From the NCBI RefSeq assembly GCF_014229095.1, contig NZ_JAARZC010000001.1, forward strand, positions 806,001 to 870,000: a DNA stretch of 64,000 bases, in the 5' to 3' direction. Source of the DNA: Listeria cossartiae subsp. cayugensis (GTDB lineage Bacteria > Bacillota > Bacilli > Lactobacillales > Listeriaceae). The notes under the pieces were generated by a model. The model saw only the letters and a list, made by a program, of their open reading frames with translations. It made no database searches and was not told where the DNA came from. Positions 33,882-42,970 of this stretch are shown in pieces (the stretch's first letter is position 1; every line of letters begins with the position of its first letter). Made by a program: the position numbers and the translations under genes.

Positions 33882-35291
33882 ATGGAATCATTAGAACTCG
33901 AACAACTGGTGAAAAAAGTTCTTTTAGAAAAATTAGCAGAACAAAAAGAAGTACCAGCAAAAACAACAACACAAGGCGCAAAAAGTGGCATTTTTGATAC
34001 CGTTGACGAAGCTGTTCAAGCAGCAGTAATAGCGCAAAATAGTTTTAAAGAAAAATCGCTGGAAGAACGCCGCAACGTTGTAAAGGCAATTCGTGAAACA
34101 CTTTACCCAGAGATTGAAACCATTGCGACAAAAGCAGTGGCTGAAACTGGGATGGGTAATGTAGCAGATAAAATTTTGAAAAACACGTTAGCGATTGAAA
34201 AAACTCCAGGGGTAGAAGATTTATATACAGAAGTAGCTACTGGCGATAATGGTATGACACTTTATGAACTATCTCCATATGGTGTTATTGGTGCAGTGGC
34301 GCCGAGCACGAATCCAACCGAAACGTTAATTTGTAATACGATCGGCATGCTCGCAGCAGGAAATGCCGTATTTTATAGCCCGCATCCTGGCGCAAAAAAT
34401 ATTTCGCTTTGGTTGATTGAAAAACTAAATACGATTGTTCGCGAAAGTTGCGGGATTGATAATTTAGTTGTTACGGTGGAAAAACCGTCCATTCAAGCAG
34501 CACAAGAAATGATGAATCATCCGAAAGTGCCGTTACTTGTGATTACAGGTGGTCCAGGCGTCGTTCTGCAAGCCATGCAATCCGGTAAAAAAGTCATTGG
34601 TGCCGGTGCCGGAAATCCACCATCAATTGTCGACGAAACTGCTAATATCGAAAAAGCGGCTGCTGATATCGTGGACGGCGCATCTTTCGACCATAATATT
34701 TTATGCATCGCGGAAAAAAGCATTGTCGCAGTAGATAGCATTGCGGATTTCTTATTGTTTCAAATGGAAAAAAATGGTGCGCTACATGTGACAAATCCAA
34801 GTGATATTCAAAAATTGGAAAAAGTAGCAGTGACGGATAAAGGTGTAACTAATAAAAAATTAGTCGGAAAAAGTGCTTCCGAAATTTTAAAAGAAGCTGG
34901 GATAGCATGTGATTTCACGCCGCGTTTAATCATCGTGGAAACAGAAAAAACACATCCATTTGCAACGGTAGAGTTATTGATGCCAATTGTACCGCTTGTA
35001 AGAGTACCTGATTTTGATGCTGCGCTCGAAGTGGCTATTGAGTTAGAACAAGGCTTACATCATACAGCGACAATGCATTCGCAAAATATTTCCAGATTAA
35101 ACAAAGCGGCAAGAGACATGCAAACATCCATCTTCGTGAAAAACGGTCCTTCCTTTGCGGGATTAGGTTTTCGTGGTGAAGGGAGCACGACGTTTACTAT
35201 TGCAACGCCTACTGGAGAAGGAACCACTACAGCACGTCACTTTGCTCGCCGTCGCCGCTGTGTTTTAACAGATGGTTTTTCGATTCGTTAA
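33882..35291 (+). CDS. pduP: PduP, CoA-acylating propionaldehyde dehydrogenase
   Basis: 469 residues from ATG 33882. N-terminal encapsulation helix (ESLELEQLVKKVLLEKLAEQ), aldehyde dehydrogenase fold, NAD site GAGAGNPPSIVDE and the catalytic Cys in FDHNILCIAEKS. It oxidises propionaldehyde to propionyl-CoA inside the compartment, producing NADH used by PduQ. It is homologous to EutE at 49450, which carries its helix at the other end. Confidence 0.95.
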   Translation: MESLELEQLVKKVLLEKLAEQKEVPAKTTTQGAKSGIFDTVDEAVQAAVIAQNSFKEKSLEERRNVVKAIRETLYPEIETIATKAVAETGMGNVADKILKNTLAIEKTPGVEDLYTEVATGDNGMTLYELSPYGVIGAVAPSTNPTETLICNTIGMLAAGNAVFYSPHPGAKNISLWLIEKLNTIVRESCGIDNLVVTVEKPSIQAAQEMMNHPKVPLLVITGGPGVVLQAMQSGKKVIGAGAGNPPSIVDETANIEKAAADIVDGASFDHNILCIAEKSIVAVDSIADFLLFQMEKNGALHVTNPSDIQKLEKVAVTDKGVTNKKLVGKSASEILKEAGIACDFTPRLIIVETEKTHPFATVELLMPIVPLVRVPDFDAALEVAIELEQGLHHTATMHSQNISRLNKAARDMQTSIFVKNGPSFAGLGFRGEGSTTFTIATPTGEGTTTARHFARRRRCVLTDGFSIR

Positions 35292-35306
35292 GAGGAGGCA
35301 AAGTTA

Positions 35307-36425
35307 ATGAATAGCTTTCAAATTAAGACAAAAGTAGCTTTTGGTACGAATAGTTTACAAGTTTTAAAAGAAATCAAAAATAAAAATGTTTGGGTTATTT
35401 GTGATCGTTTTTTAGCAGATGGGGAGGGGCTTCAAGGTTTGATTGGTCAGCTAGATGCGTCCAATAATGTGCATATTTTCACCGATGTTGTCCCAGACCC
35501 GCCCATTTCGAAAGTAGCTAGTGGGGTTAGTGAAGCGGGGAAAATTCAGCCGCAAGTGATGATTGCTTTTGGTGGTGGATCCGCGATTGACACAGCGAAA
35601 GGGATTTACTACTTCGCTAAACGTCTGGAAAAAATCAATATAAGTACCTTTATTGCGATTCCGACAACAAGTGGTACTGGCTCGGAAGTAACAGCCGCAA
35701 CCGTTATCACTGATCCAACAACAAAAATTAAATATCCACTTTTCCTTGATGAACTGATTCCGGATATGGCTATTTTAGATGCGCAACTAGTTGTTACCGT
35801 GCCACCAGCGATTACGGCTAACACGGGAATGGATGTGTTAACACACGCAATTGAAGCCTATGTTTCCAAAGCCGCGAGTGATTATACCGATGCGCTAGGT
35901 GAAAAAAGTGTCCAGTTAACGCTCCGTTTCTTAACGAGTTGTTACGACGATGGCCGCAATTTAGCCAACCGTGAAAAAATGCATAATGCTTCAACGATGG
36001 CGGGAATGGCGTTCAACTGCGCTAATCTTGGTTTAAATCATAGTATTGCGCATCAACTCGGCGCTCAGTTCCACGTACCACACGGTCTAGCAAACGCCAT
36101 TTTACTAGATGCAGTCATTCGTTTTAATGCTTTTAAAAATCGTGACACCGAGCAAAAATATGCAGAAATGGCCCGAATTTGTGGAATTGCTTCCAGATCA
36201 GATTCGAATGAAACCGCTGTCCGCCTGCTACGTGAACGAATCGTAGCGATGATGGAACATATGCAAATGCCGCGTACATTAACAGACGCAGGTGTAGTAA
36301 AAGAAAAAGTCTATGCAAAAATGGATGAAATTGCAACAAATGCACTAAAAGATGCATGTTTGCCAACAAGTCCAACGACACCGACACATCAAGAACTAAA
36401 AGAGATTTTAGAACAAATTATATAG
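35307..36425 (+). CDS. pduQ: PduQ, iron-dependent 1-propanol dehydrogenase
   Basis: 372 residues from ATG 35307 (AGAGGAGG). Fe-ADH family: NAD site GGGSAIDTAKGIYY, the [10 protein letters not shown] loop and metal ligands in GLNHSIAHQLGAQFHVPHG. It reduces propionaldehyde to propanol and recycles NAD+ within the compartment. A close homologue is encoded at 40975. Confidence 0.94.
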   Translation: MNSFQIKTKVAFGTNSLQVLKEIKNKNVWVICDRFLADGEGLQGLIGQLDASNNVHIFTDVVPDPPISKVASGVSEAGKIQPQVMIAFGGGSAIDTAKGIYYFAKRLEKINISTFIAIPTTSGTGSEVTAATVITDPTTKIKYPLFLDELIPDMAILDAQLVVTVPPAITANTGMDVLTHAIEAYVSKAASDYTDALGEKSVQLTLRFLTSCYDDGRNLANREKMHNASTMAGMAFNCANLGLNHSIAHQLGAQFHVPHGLANAILLDAVIRFNAFKNRDTEQKYAEMARICGIASRSDSNETAVRLLRERIVAMMEHMQMPRTLTDAGVVKEKVYAKMDEIATNALKDACLPTSPTTPTHQELKEILEQII

Positions 36426-36452
36426 ATTTTACGTTAAAAAGGAGGATAAAAT

Positions 36453-37157
36453 ATGTCAGCATATTTGGCGGAATTTATTGGTACGATGGTTTTGATTATG
36501 TTTGGGAACGGCCTTTTAGCAGGATTAACCTTAAACAAATCATTATCACAAGGTGCAAACTGGGTAGTTGTCACTTTTGGTTGGGGTTTTGCTGTAATGA
36601 TTGGGATTTATGTGGCTGGAGCATATAGCGGGGCGCACTTAAACCCAGCTGTAACAATTGCTCTCGCAGTTGGAGGATCATTCCCTTGGGCAGATGTAGT
36701 TCCATACATTATCGCCCAAATCGCCGGAGCATTTGTTGGAGCATCAATCGTTATTTTACATTACTATCCACATTTTAAAGCGACACCACCAGAAATTGAT
36801 ACACATGGTATTTTTTCTACAGGACCCGCAATTCGAAATACACCTTTCAACTTAATCAGTGAAATTATCGCAACATTTGCCTTTATTTTTGGCTTACTTA
36901 TGATTGGAGCGAACAGTTTTACAGATGGTTTAAACCCATTAATTCTCGGTTTCCTCGTAGTCGCAATCGGAATGAGTTTTGGGCCAACGACTGGTTATGC
37001 AATTAACCCGGCACGTGACTTAGGACCAAGGCTTGCTTACTTTTTACTACCTGTTCCAAATAAAAGTGGATCAGACTGGCGCTACGCTTGGATTCCAATC
37101 GTCGGGCCAATCATCGGTGGTCTACTAGCCATTGGACTTTTTAACATTCTTTTATAA
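36453..37157 (+). CDS. pduF: Glycerol/propanediol facilitator (MIP family)
   Basis: 234 residues, six membrane helices and two NPA half-helices: GAHLNPAVT and [12 protein letters not shown]. The Asp following the second NPAR is characteristic of glycerol facilitators rather than aquaporins. In this operon it should admit 1,2-propanediol and glycerol. AAGGAGG precedes ATG 36453. A hairpin at 37169 follows. Confidence 0.92.
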   Translation: MSAYLAEFIGTMVLIMFGNGLLAGLTLNKSLSQGANWVVVTFGWGFAVMIGIYVAGAYSGAHLNPAVTIALAVGGSFPWADVVPYIIAQIAGAFVGASIVILHYYPHFKATPPEIDTHGIFSTGPAIRNTPFNLISEIIATFAFIFGLLMIGANSFTDGLNPLILGFLVVAIGMSFGPTTGYAINPARDLGPRLAYFLLPVPNKSGSDWRYAWIPIVGPIIGGLLAIGLFNILL

Positions 37158-37168
37158 AAAAACAACAT

Positions 37169-37200
37169 GGAGTAAACAAGCGATTTGTTGTTTACTCCTT
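37169..37200 (+). terminator. Hairpin between pduF and pduW
   Basis: GGAGTAAACAA pairs with TTGTTTACTCC around 8 nt, but only TTT follows. It may reduce read-through or protect a 3' end rather than fully terminate. Confidence 0.55.
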
Positions 37201-37225
37201 TAAAAATGAGAAAGGACGGAGCTAT

Positions 37226-38419
37226 ATGCAAAAAATTATGGCGATAAACGCAGGGAGTTCTTCACTGAAATTCCAAATCTTTACGATGCCAGGAGAAGAA
37301 GTCTTAGTTAAGGGCTTAATTGAAAGAATTGGATTACCAGATGCCATATTCAACATGTCCTTTCAAAATGAAAAAATCAAAGAGACTCGCGCAATTAATA
37401 ATCACGGGGAAGCTGTCGAGATTTTATTGGAGCAACTAAAGGCGCATCAAGTAATTAATAATCTAAATGAAATTACAGGAGTAGGTCATCGTGTAGCTCA
37501 CGGCGGGGAAGCTTTTGTTGCGTCGTGTATTGTAACGGATGAAGTTGTGAAGGGAATTGAAGACGTTACAAGCCTTGCGCCGCTACATAATCCCGCGAAT
37601 ATCATTGGTATTAAAACATTCCGTGAACTACTGCCGGATGCCCTATCTGTTGCGGTATTTGATACAGCTTTCCACCAAACGATTCCCGAAGAAAACTTTT
37701 TATATGCGCTACCTTACGAACTTTACGAAAAACATCATATTCGAAAATACGGTTTTCATGGGACGAGTCATAAATATGTGGCCGGAAAAGCGGCAGAAGT
37801 TCTGGAAAAACCTTTAGAAAAATTAAAAATTATTTCTTGCCATCTAGGTAATGGAGCGAGTGTTTGTGCGATTGAAGCTGGGAAATCAGTGAATACTTCG
37901 ATGGGCTTTACGCCAAATGCTGGCTTGATGATGGGAACACGTTCTGGTACAATTGACGCGACAATCATCCCGTATTTAGTTGATGAATTAGGCTATAGCT
38001 TGGATGAAGTAACGCAGATGATGTCTAGTGAATCAGGCGTTTTAGGTGTATCGGGTATTTCAAGTGATTTTAGAGATATTGAAATCGCGGCAGAAGAAGG
38101 AAATTCACGAGCGCTATTAACACTTCGAATGTTCACTGGTCAAATCTGCAATTACATCGGTGCTTATGCCTCCGCAATGAACGGCTGTGATGCGTTGTTA
38201 TTTACAGCTGGTGTAGGCGAAAATTCTCCATTAATCCGCAAAATGGTCACAGAACAACTTAGTTACCTTGGTGTAACGTGCAATGTGACAAAAAATAATG
38301 CGGGTGATATGATAATTAGCGATGATAACGAAGCGGTCAAAGTGTGTATTATTCCAACCAATGAAGAATTAATGATTGCTCGGGATGTAGAAAAGTATGC
38401 AAAACAAACGATAAGTTAA
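37226..38419 (+). CDS. pduW: PduW, propionate/acetate kinase
   Basis: 397 residues, the acetokinase family length. [11 protein letters not shown] at the N-terminus, [19 protein letters not shown] and [13 protein letters not shown] are the standard signatures. It transfers phosphate from propionyl phosphate (made by PduL) to ADP, giving the ATP yield of the pathway. AAAGGACGGAG precedes ATG 37226. Confidence 0.93.
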   Translation: MQKIMAINAGSSSLKFQIFTMPGEEVLVKGLIERIGLPDAIFNMSFQNEKIKETRAINNHGEAVEILLEQLKAHQVINNLNEITGVGHRVAHGGEAFVASCIVTDEVVKGIEDVTSLAPLHNPANIIGIKTFRELLPDALSVAVFDTAFHQTIPEENFLYALPYELYEKHHIRKYGFHGTSHKYVAGKAAEVLEKPLEKLKIISCHLGNGASVCAIEAGKSVNTSMGFTPNAGLMMGTRSGTIDATIIPYLVDELGYSLDEVTQMMSSESGVLGVSGISSDFRDIEIAAEEGNSRALLTLRMFTGQICNYIGAYASAMNGCDALLFTAGVGENSPLIRKMVTEQLSYLGVTCNVTKNNAGDMIISDDNEAVKVCIIPTNEELMIARDVEKYAKQTIS

Positions 38420-38432
38420 GGAGCGATTTGAT

Positions 38433-39518
38433 GTGAAAATAACGACGGCTTCTCACGGTGGCAACTACAACAAGCTAGCGAAACAACATGGTCTTACAAA
38501 AGAAATGGTACTCGATTTTAGTGCGAATATTAATCCACTCGGAGTCCCAGCTAGTTTGAAACAAATGATAACAGCGAATTTGGATCAACTGGTGGAATAT
38601 CCAGAACCAGATTACTTGGCGCTCCGTGCGCGAATTGCCTCGTTTCATCATCTCGACCTAGCGAATGCTATCCCTGGAAACGGGGCGACAGAACTGATTT
38701 TCGGAATTGCAAAAGTAACTAAGGCGCAAAAAGTTCTCTTACTTGCGCCTACTTTTGCGGAATATGAACGTGCTTTTTTTGATGCGGAAATTGTTTATGC
38801 AGAATTAACGAACGAAACTCATTTTGCTGCAGCAGAAATCGTACTAGCAACACTCGAACGAGAAACGGATGTTGACGCCGTTTGTTTGTGCAATCCGAAC
38901 AATCCAACCGGTCAACTAATTTCACAACAAGAAATGGTGCAAATTGCTGCTTTATGTGAAAAAAGAAACATATATTTAATTATCGATGAGGCGTTTATGG
39001 ACTTCCTAGAAGACAATGAAACGATTTCGATGATTCCTTATTTGCAACAATTTCCACATTTAGCAATCATTCGCGCTTTTACCAAGTTTTTCGCGATACC
39101 AGGACTTCGGCTTGGCTACTTATTAACGAAAAATGATTTATTATCCGAGGCACTTTTGCAAATGCGCGAACCTTGGTCTATCAATACCTTTGCTGATTTA
39201 GCGGGGCAGATTTTATTTGATGATGCCGATTATATTAACCAAACATACAGCTGGCTTTCCGAAGAACGTGAATTTCTATACGAAGGATTAACCGGGTTTC
39301 CAGAACTTACAGTGTATCGACCAAGCGTAAACTACATATTTTTCCGCCTTGAAAAATCGCTCGACTTACGAAAAAAATTACTGTTAAAAGGGATATTCAT
39401 TCGAAGTTGCGCAAATTACCGCGGGCTATCCGAAAATTATTACCGAGTTGCGGTGAAAAGCAGAGATGATAATTGCCAACTTTTGTCTGCGCTTGAGGTG
39501 ATTTTTAGTGGAAATTAA
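38433..39518 (+). CDS. cobD: CobD, L-threonine-O-3-phosphate decarboxylase
   Basis: 361 residues from GTG 38433 (AAGGAGCG). Fold-type I PLP enzyme of the HisC/CobD group: SANINPLGVP at the start, CNPNNPTGQ, IIDEAFMDF and AFTKFFAIPGLRLGYL with the PLP lysine. It makes (R)-1-amino-2-propanol phosphate for the B12 nucleotide loop from threonine phosphate, the product of PduX encoded next to it (11-bp overlap). Confidence 0.9.
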   Translation: MKITTASHGGNYNKLAKQHGLTKEMVLDFSANINPLGVPASLKQMITANLDQLVEYPEPDYLALRARIASFHHLDLANAIPGNGATELIFGIAKVTKAQKVLLLAPTFAEYERAFFDAEIVYAELTNETHFAAAEIVLATLERETDVDAVCLCNPNNPTGQLISQQEMVQIAALCEKRNIYLIIDEAFMDFLEDNETISMIPYLQQFPHLAIIRAFTKFFAIPGLRLGYLLTKNDLLSEALLQMREPWSINTFADLAGQILFDDADYINQTYSWLSEEREFLYEGLTGFPELTVYRPSVNYIFFRLEKSLDLRKKLLLKGIFIRSCANYRGLSENYYRVAVKSRDDNCQLLSALEVIFSGN

Positions 39519-40383
39519 AGCAACTTGCCCGGCTTCATGCGGCGAACTTTTACAAGGGTGGATTGCGGGTGGCGAAAAACTGATTTCGTACCCCATCAAC
39601 TGGTATTCTGAAGTAACTTTGTCCGATAAACTGGGAATAAATAGCTCTGGACACACAAAAGCATGGCTTGCATTCGATTTAACGTGCGAGTATTTTGGTG
39701 TGACAAAAAGCGAGCGTCCACCTGTTTCACTTCAAGTAAAATCAACAATCCCGGTCGCAAAAGGGATGGCAAGCTCTACCGCGGATATTGCCGCAACCAT
39801 CGGCGCAACCGCAAAATGGCTCGAGCAACCAATAACCGAATCCGAAATCGCCAAGCTTTGTCTACAACTAGAGCCAACTGATAGCACCATTTTCAACTCG
39901 CTAACCCTATTTGATCACTTAAAAGGGGACGTAATCCAAAGCTCCAACTGGATGCCAAAACTCGGCGTCGTCGTATTAGAACCACTTACCATCTTAGAAA
40001 CAGCGACATACCGCCAAAAAGACCACCAAGAACAATTACTCAAAAACGAACCACAACTAGCAAAAGGGTTACAACTTTTCAATCAAGCTGTCGCACAAAA
40101 GTCCATCCACTTACTTGGTGAAGCGGCATCCATCAGCGCAGTATGCAACCAAGCTATTCTACCCAAACCATTTTGGAATGAGTTAGTGGAAGTGGCGGAG
40201 AATCTTGATTTAGTGGGGCTGAATGTCTCGCATAGTGGAACAGTTGTCGGTTTGCTTTATAATCTTGAAAAAACTGATCCACTAGAAGTTTTATTTGAAT
40301 TAGAACGGCGCTACGTCACCACTTTTTATAGCAGATATTATTTCCGAGAGTTAGTAAATGGTGGGGTACGAATTATTTTCTAG
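39508..40383 (+). CDS. pduX: PduX, L-threonine kinase (GHMP family)
   Basis: 291 residues from GTG 39508. The GHMP ATP loop is PVAKGMASSTADIAA (about residues 86-100), following TCPASCGELLQGW at the N-terminus. It phosphorylates L-threonine for CobD. Last gene of the pdu operon; Rli55 begins downstream. Confidence 0.92.
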   Translation: MEIKATCPASCGELLQGWIAGGEKLISYPINWYSEVTLSDKLGINSSGHTKAWLAFDLTCEYFGVTKSERPPVSLQVKSTIPVAKGMASSTADIAATIGATAKWLEQPITESEIAKLCLQLEPTDSTIFNSLTLFDHLKGDVIQSSNWMPKLGVVVLEPLTILETATYRQKDHQEQLLKNEPQLAKGLQLFNQAVAQKSIHLLGEAASISAVCNQAILPKPFWNELVEVAENLDLVGLNVSHSGTVVGLLYNLEKTDPLEVLFELERRYVTTFYSRYYFRELVNGGVRIIF

Positions 40384-40395
40384 AGCAATTTTTTC

Positions 40396-40423
40396 TTGCA
40401 AGCGGTCTATTTTATGCTATAAT
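40396..40423 (+). promoter_or_regulatory. Promoter of the Rli55-type RNA
   Basis: TTGCAA (40396-40401), a 16-bp spacer and TATAAT (40418-40423) directly ahead of the riboswitch. Confidence 0.65.
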
Positions 40424-40439
40424 AACGTTGATAAACGAA

Positions 40440-40545
40440 TTCGTTCATACAAACAGTTAGATACTGGAAGTCTGGTGAAAATCCAGCACGGTCCCGCCAC
40501 TGTAAGGAGTTAGACACTCTAAGTCAGGTCTTTTATCTAATTGTT
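40440..40545 (+). ncRNA. rli55: Cobalamin riboswitch, short class, of the Rli55 RNA
   Basis: Compact cobalamin aptamer: CTGGTGAAAATCCAGCACGG, CCCGCCACTGTAA and the B12 box TAAGTCAGG. A terminator follows at 40593 and, beyond it, an EutV-binding ANTAR element at 40708. This is the arrangement described in L. monocytogenes and Enterococcus, where B12 causes early termination and its absence yields a longer RNA that sequesters EutV. The RNA probably extends from about 40430 to 40850. Confidence 0.92.
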
Positions 40546-40592
40546 TTAACTGGTTATACTGCTTCGAGGCAAAGCACGTATAATTCTTGGTT

Positions 40593-40622
40593 CCAGTGTA
40601 GTTGTCTCACTGGGGCTTTTTT
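40593..40622 (+). terminator. Riboswitch-controlled terminator
   Basis: CCAGTG pairs with CACTGG around 9 nt, followed by GGCTTTTTT. Confidence 0.8.
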
Positions 40623-40707
40623 ATTTGTTTTTAAAAGCAAATAAGCCCACTGTAAATGGTTTGGTGCCGAGAAGCTGGACGAAGCTACGTTTTATCAAGC
40701 ACCATAC

Positions 40708-40767
40708 GCACAAAGATGTGCACCGCTTAGTTTTATGGTGGGCAATGATCTTTTCAACGACGAAAAG
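40708..40767 (+). promoter_or_regulatory. ANTAR dual-hairpin element (EutV site) in the regulatory RNA
   Basis: Hairpin 1: GCAC-AAAGAT-GTGC (40708-40721). Hairpin 2: CTTTTC-AACGAC-GAAAAG (40750-40767). Both have six-base loops with A at position 1 and G at position 4, the ANTAR-binding signature. No strong terminator overlaps hairpin 2, which fits a decoy site that titrates EutV. Confidence 0.85.
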
Positions 40768-40868
40768 AGTGATACAAGGAACGTATCTTCATTGCCTATT
40801 TACAAAAAAAGATTTGACATTTCCACGTGTTTGGTTTTTAATAAAGTGGACAAATAAAATATTTTACG

Positions 40869-40947
40869 GTACAAAGGCGTACTGTTTACTTAGCAAAGAA
40901 GCTTTGAGTTGGAAGAGGAAATTTCTCTACTCAAAGCTTCTTTTTTT
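40869..40947 (+). promoter_or_regulatory. ANTAR element and overlapping terminator before the Fe-ADH gene
   Basis: Hairpin 1: GTAC-AAAGGC-GTAC (40869-40882). Hairpin 2: AGC-AAAGAA-GCT (40892-40903). Both loops have A1 and G4. Hairpin 2 shares bases with a strong terminator, AAGAAGCTTTGAGT (40896-40909) paired with 40929-40942 and T7, so EutV binding should prevent termination into the gene at 40975. Confidence 0.8.
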
Positions 40948-40974
40948 AGTTTTAAAAAATTAGGAGGTAATCTC

Positions 40975-42114
40975 ATGCAAAAAGTTAGTTTTAAAACAGA
41001 CCTATACATTGGCCAAGGAGCAACAGATCGTTTACTCGATTTTAAAGACAAACAAATCTTTATCGTAACAGATCCATTTATGGTTAGTTCCGGAATGATT
41101 AATGCGATTACAGAAAAAATTGATCCATCGAATACATATACGATTTTCAGCGAAATTATTCCAGATCCACCGATTGAAAACGTCGTAGCAGGAATCGAAG
41201 TTCTAAATGAATGTGATGCAAACTTGATGATCGCTATCGGTGGTGGTTCTGCGATTGATGCGGCGAAAGCAATGAAATTCTTCGGTCAAAAACTTGGTAC
41301 GGTACGCGCGATGCCTTTCATCGTTATCCCAACAACAAGTGGAACTGGCTCGGAAGTAACTAGCTTCTCCGTTATTACAAATAAAGAAAAAGCGATTAAA
41401 TATCCACTTATTACAGATGCCATTTTGCCTGATGAAGCGATTTTAGATGCGGACTTAGTAAAATCTGTACCACCAGCAATTACAGCGGACACTGGTATGG
41501 ACGTGTTAACGCATGCGCTTGAAGCATACGTATCCACGAAAGCCAACGATTACTCAGATGCAATGGCGGAAAAAGTAATTCAATTAGTGTTCACCTACTT
41601 AGAACGCGCGTATAAAGACGGTAATGACCTGGAAGCTCGCGAAAAAATGCATAATGCGTCTTGTCTAGCAGGAATGGCATTTAACATTACATCACTTGGC
41701 TTAAATCACGGTATCGCTCATACAGCTGGAGCTAAATTTAAAATTCCACATGGTCGTATGAATACATTACTTTTACCACACGTAATTAGTTATAACGCTG
41801 GAATTACTAGTGATTTCGGTAACAATCCAGATAACCGTGCAGCGGAACGTTACACAGCAATTGCGAAATTACTAAAAATGCCAGCATCCAATACGCGACT
41901 TGGAGTACGTAGCTTAATCAACGCGATTAAACAACTTCAAAAGAAACTCAACATGCCTACTACACTATCAGAATGTGGTGTTAGCCGCACAGATTTAAAT
42001 GAAAATATCGCTCAAATCGCAGAAGGCGCGCTAAACGACGGATGTACTGCAACAAATCCTAGAACACCGACTGAAACGGATGTTAGTGCTATTCTCGAGA
42101 AAATGCTGGCATAA
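40975..42114 (+). CDS. Iron-dependent alcohol dehydrogenase (EutG/PduQ-like)
   Basis: ATG 40975 (TTAGGAGG) gives 379 residues; the frame from 40909 lies in the terminator. Fe-ADH motifs [25 protein letters not shown] and GLNHGIAHTAGAKFKIPHG are present. It reduces acetaldehyde from ethanolamine to ethanol, or propionaldehyde, with NADH. Clearly related to PduQ at 35307, but under EutV antitermination control. Confidence 0.92.
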   Translation: MQKVSFKTDLYIGQGATDRLLDFKDKQIFIVTDPFMVSSGMINAITEKIDPSNTYTIFSEIIPDPPIENVVAGIEVLNECDANLMIAIGGGSAIDAAKAMKFFGQKLGTVRAMPFIVIPTTSGTGSEVTSFSVITNKEKAIKYPLITDAILPDEAILDADLVKSVPPAITADTGMDVLTHALEAYVSTKANDYSDAMAEKVIQLVFTYLERAYKDGNDLEAREKMHNASCLAGMAFNITSLGLNHGIAHTAGAKFKIPHGRMNTLLLPHVISYNAGITSDFGNNPDNRAAERYTAIAKLLKMPASNTRLGVRSLINAIKQLQKKLNMPTTLSECGVSRTDLNENIAQIAEGALNDGCTATNPRTPTETDVSAILEKMLA

Positions 42115-42150
42115 AAGTTATTTATTTCACAACTGGAATCAAATAACCTA

Positions 42151-42179
42151 TTGACATCGTTTTCATGCTACTTTATAAT
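42151..42179 (+). promoter_or_regulatory. Consensus sigma-A promoter of eutV
   Basis: TTGACA (42151-42156), 17 bp, TATAAT (42174-42179): a perfect match, so transcription of the eutVW leader should be constitutive and control placed at termination. Confidence 0.8.
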
Positions 42180-42187
42180 AGAACCGA

Positions 42188-42280
42188 GCACAAAGACGTG
42201 TGGAATTATAAATATAGCAGAGCAACGGGGCTCCCTCAAAAATATTGCACAATATTTTTAAGGGGCTCTTTCTATTTTCT
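42188..42280 (+). promoter_or_regulatory. ANTAR element and terminator in the eutV leader
   Basis: Hairpin 1: CAC-AAAGAC-GTG (42189-42200). Hairpin 2: GAGC-AACGGG-GCTC (42220-42233). Loops have A1 and G4. Terminator: AAAAATATT pairs with AATATTTTT, extended by TCCC/GGGG pairs that use part of hairpin 2 (CTCCC), followed by a T-rich run. EutV bound to the hairpins blocks the terminator, so EutVW autoregulate. Confidence 0.88.
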
Positions 42281-42397
42281 TGGAGGAATTTTTCTCTAGC
42301 TCTTTAACTCTTTCGCTCAAGTAAATGCTTCTATAGAATGATTTTGTCCTTTATTGTGACGAATCAATCAATAGCAGAAGAAGAGGACGTGACAGAA

Positions 42398-42970
42398 ATG
42401 AATGGAAGAATTGTAATAGCCGATGATGAACCTATTACAAGAATGGATATCCGAGACATCTTGGAAGAAGCGAACTACAATGTTGTAGGGGAAGCGACAG
42501 ATGGTTTTGAAGCAATTGAGCTTTGTAAAACACATCAACCAGATCTTGTTATTATGGACATTCAAATGCCACTCTTAGACGGCTTAAAAGCAGGGAAACG
42601 AATTATTTCAGATGGCCTTGCTGGCGGAATTATTTTACTTACTGCATTTAGTGATCAAAAAAACACCGAGAAAGCAAAAGGATTCGGAGCATTAGGTTAT
42701 TTAGTCAAGCCACTTGATGAAAAAAGTTTGATCCCAACGGTTGAAATGAGTATTGCCAAAGGGCGAGAAACAAGGAAATTAGAACAACAATTAGAAAAGC
42801 TCACCAAAAAATTAGAAGAACGTAAAGTGATTGAAAAAGCAAAAGGTGTGCTTATGATTGAGAACGACATCACAGAAGAAGAAGCCTACAACATGATTCG
42901 TAACCTGAGTATGGACAAACGCTGTCCAATGATGGAAATCGCAGAAACGATCGTGATGAGCGATGACTAA
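42398..42970 (+). CDS. eutV: EutV, response regulator with ANTAR output domain
   Basis: ATG 42398 gives 190 residues. Receiver domain (1-120) with acidic residues ADDE at 8-11 and phosphoacceptor Asp54 in VIMDIQMP; C-terminal ANTAR domain (about 130-185; KAKGVLMIENDITEEEAYNM) that binds paired RNA hairpins. Phosphorylated by EutW in response to ethanolamine, it antiterminates eut transcripts. Overlaps eutW by 8 bp. Confidence 0.95.
   Translation: MNGRIVIADDEPITRMDIRDILEEANYNVVGEATDGFEAIELCKTHQPDLVIMDIQMPLLDGLKAGKRIISDGLAGGIILLTAFSDQKNTEKAKGFGALGYLVKPLDEKSLIPTVEMSIAKGRETRKLEQQLEKLTKKLEERKVIEKAKGVLMIENDITEEEAYNMIRNLSMDKRCPMMEIAETIVMSDD

Noticed and set aside
40625-40963. 112-codon plus-strand ORF in the leader of the Fe-ADH gene
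   Set aside because: It overlies the ANTAR hairpins and terminator, lacks a clear ribosome binding site and has a random-looking composition; the region is a regulatory RNA.
42115-42150. Terminator after the Fe-ADH gene (GTTATTT/AAATAAC hairpin)
   Set aside because: The stem is short and AT-only with no T run; not convincing.
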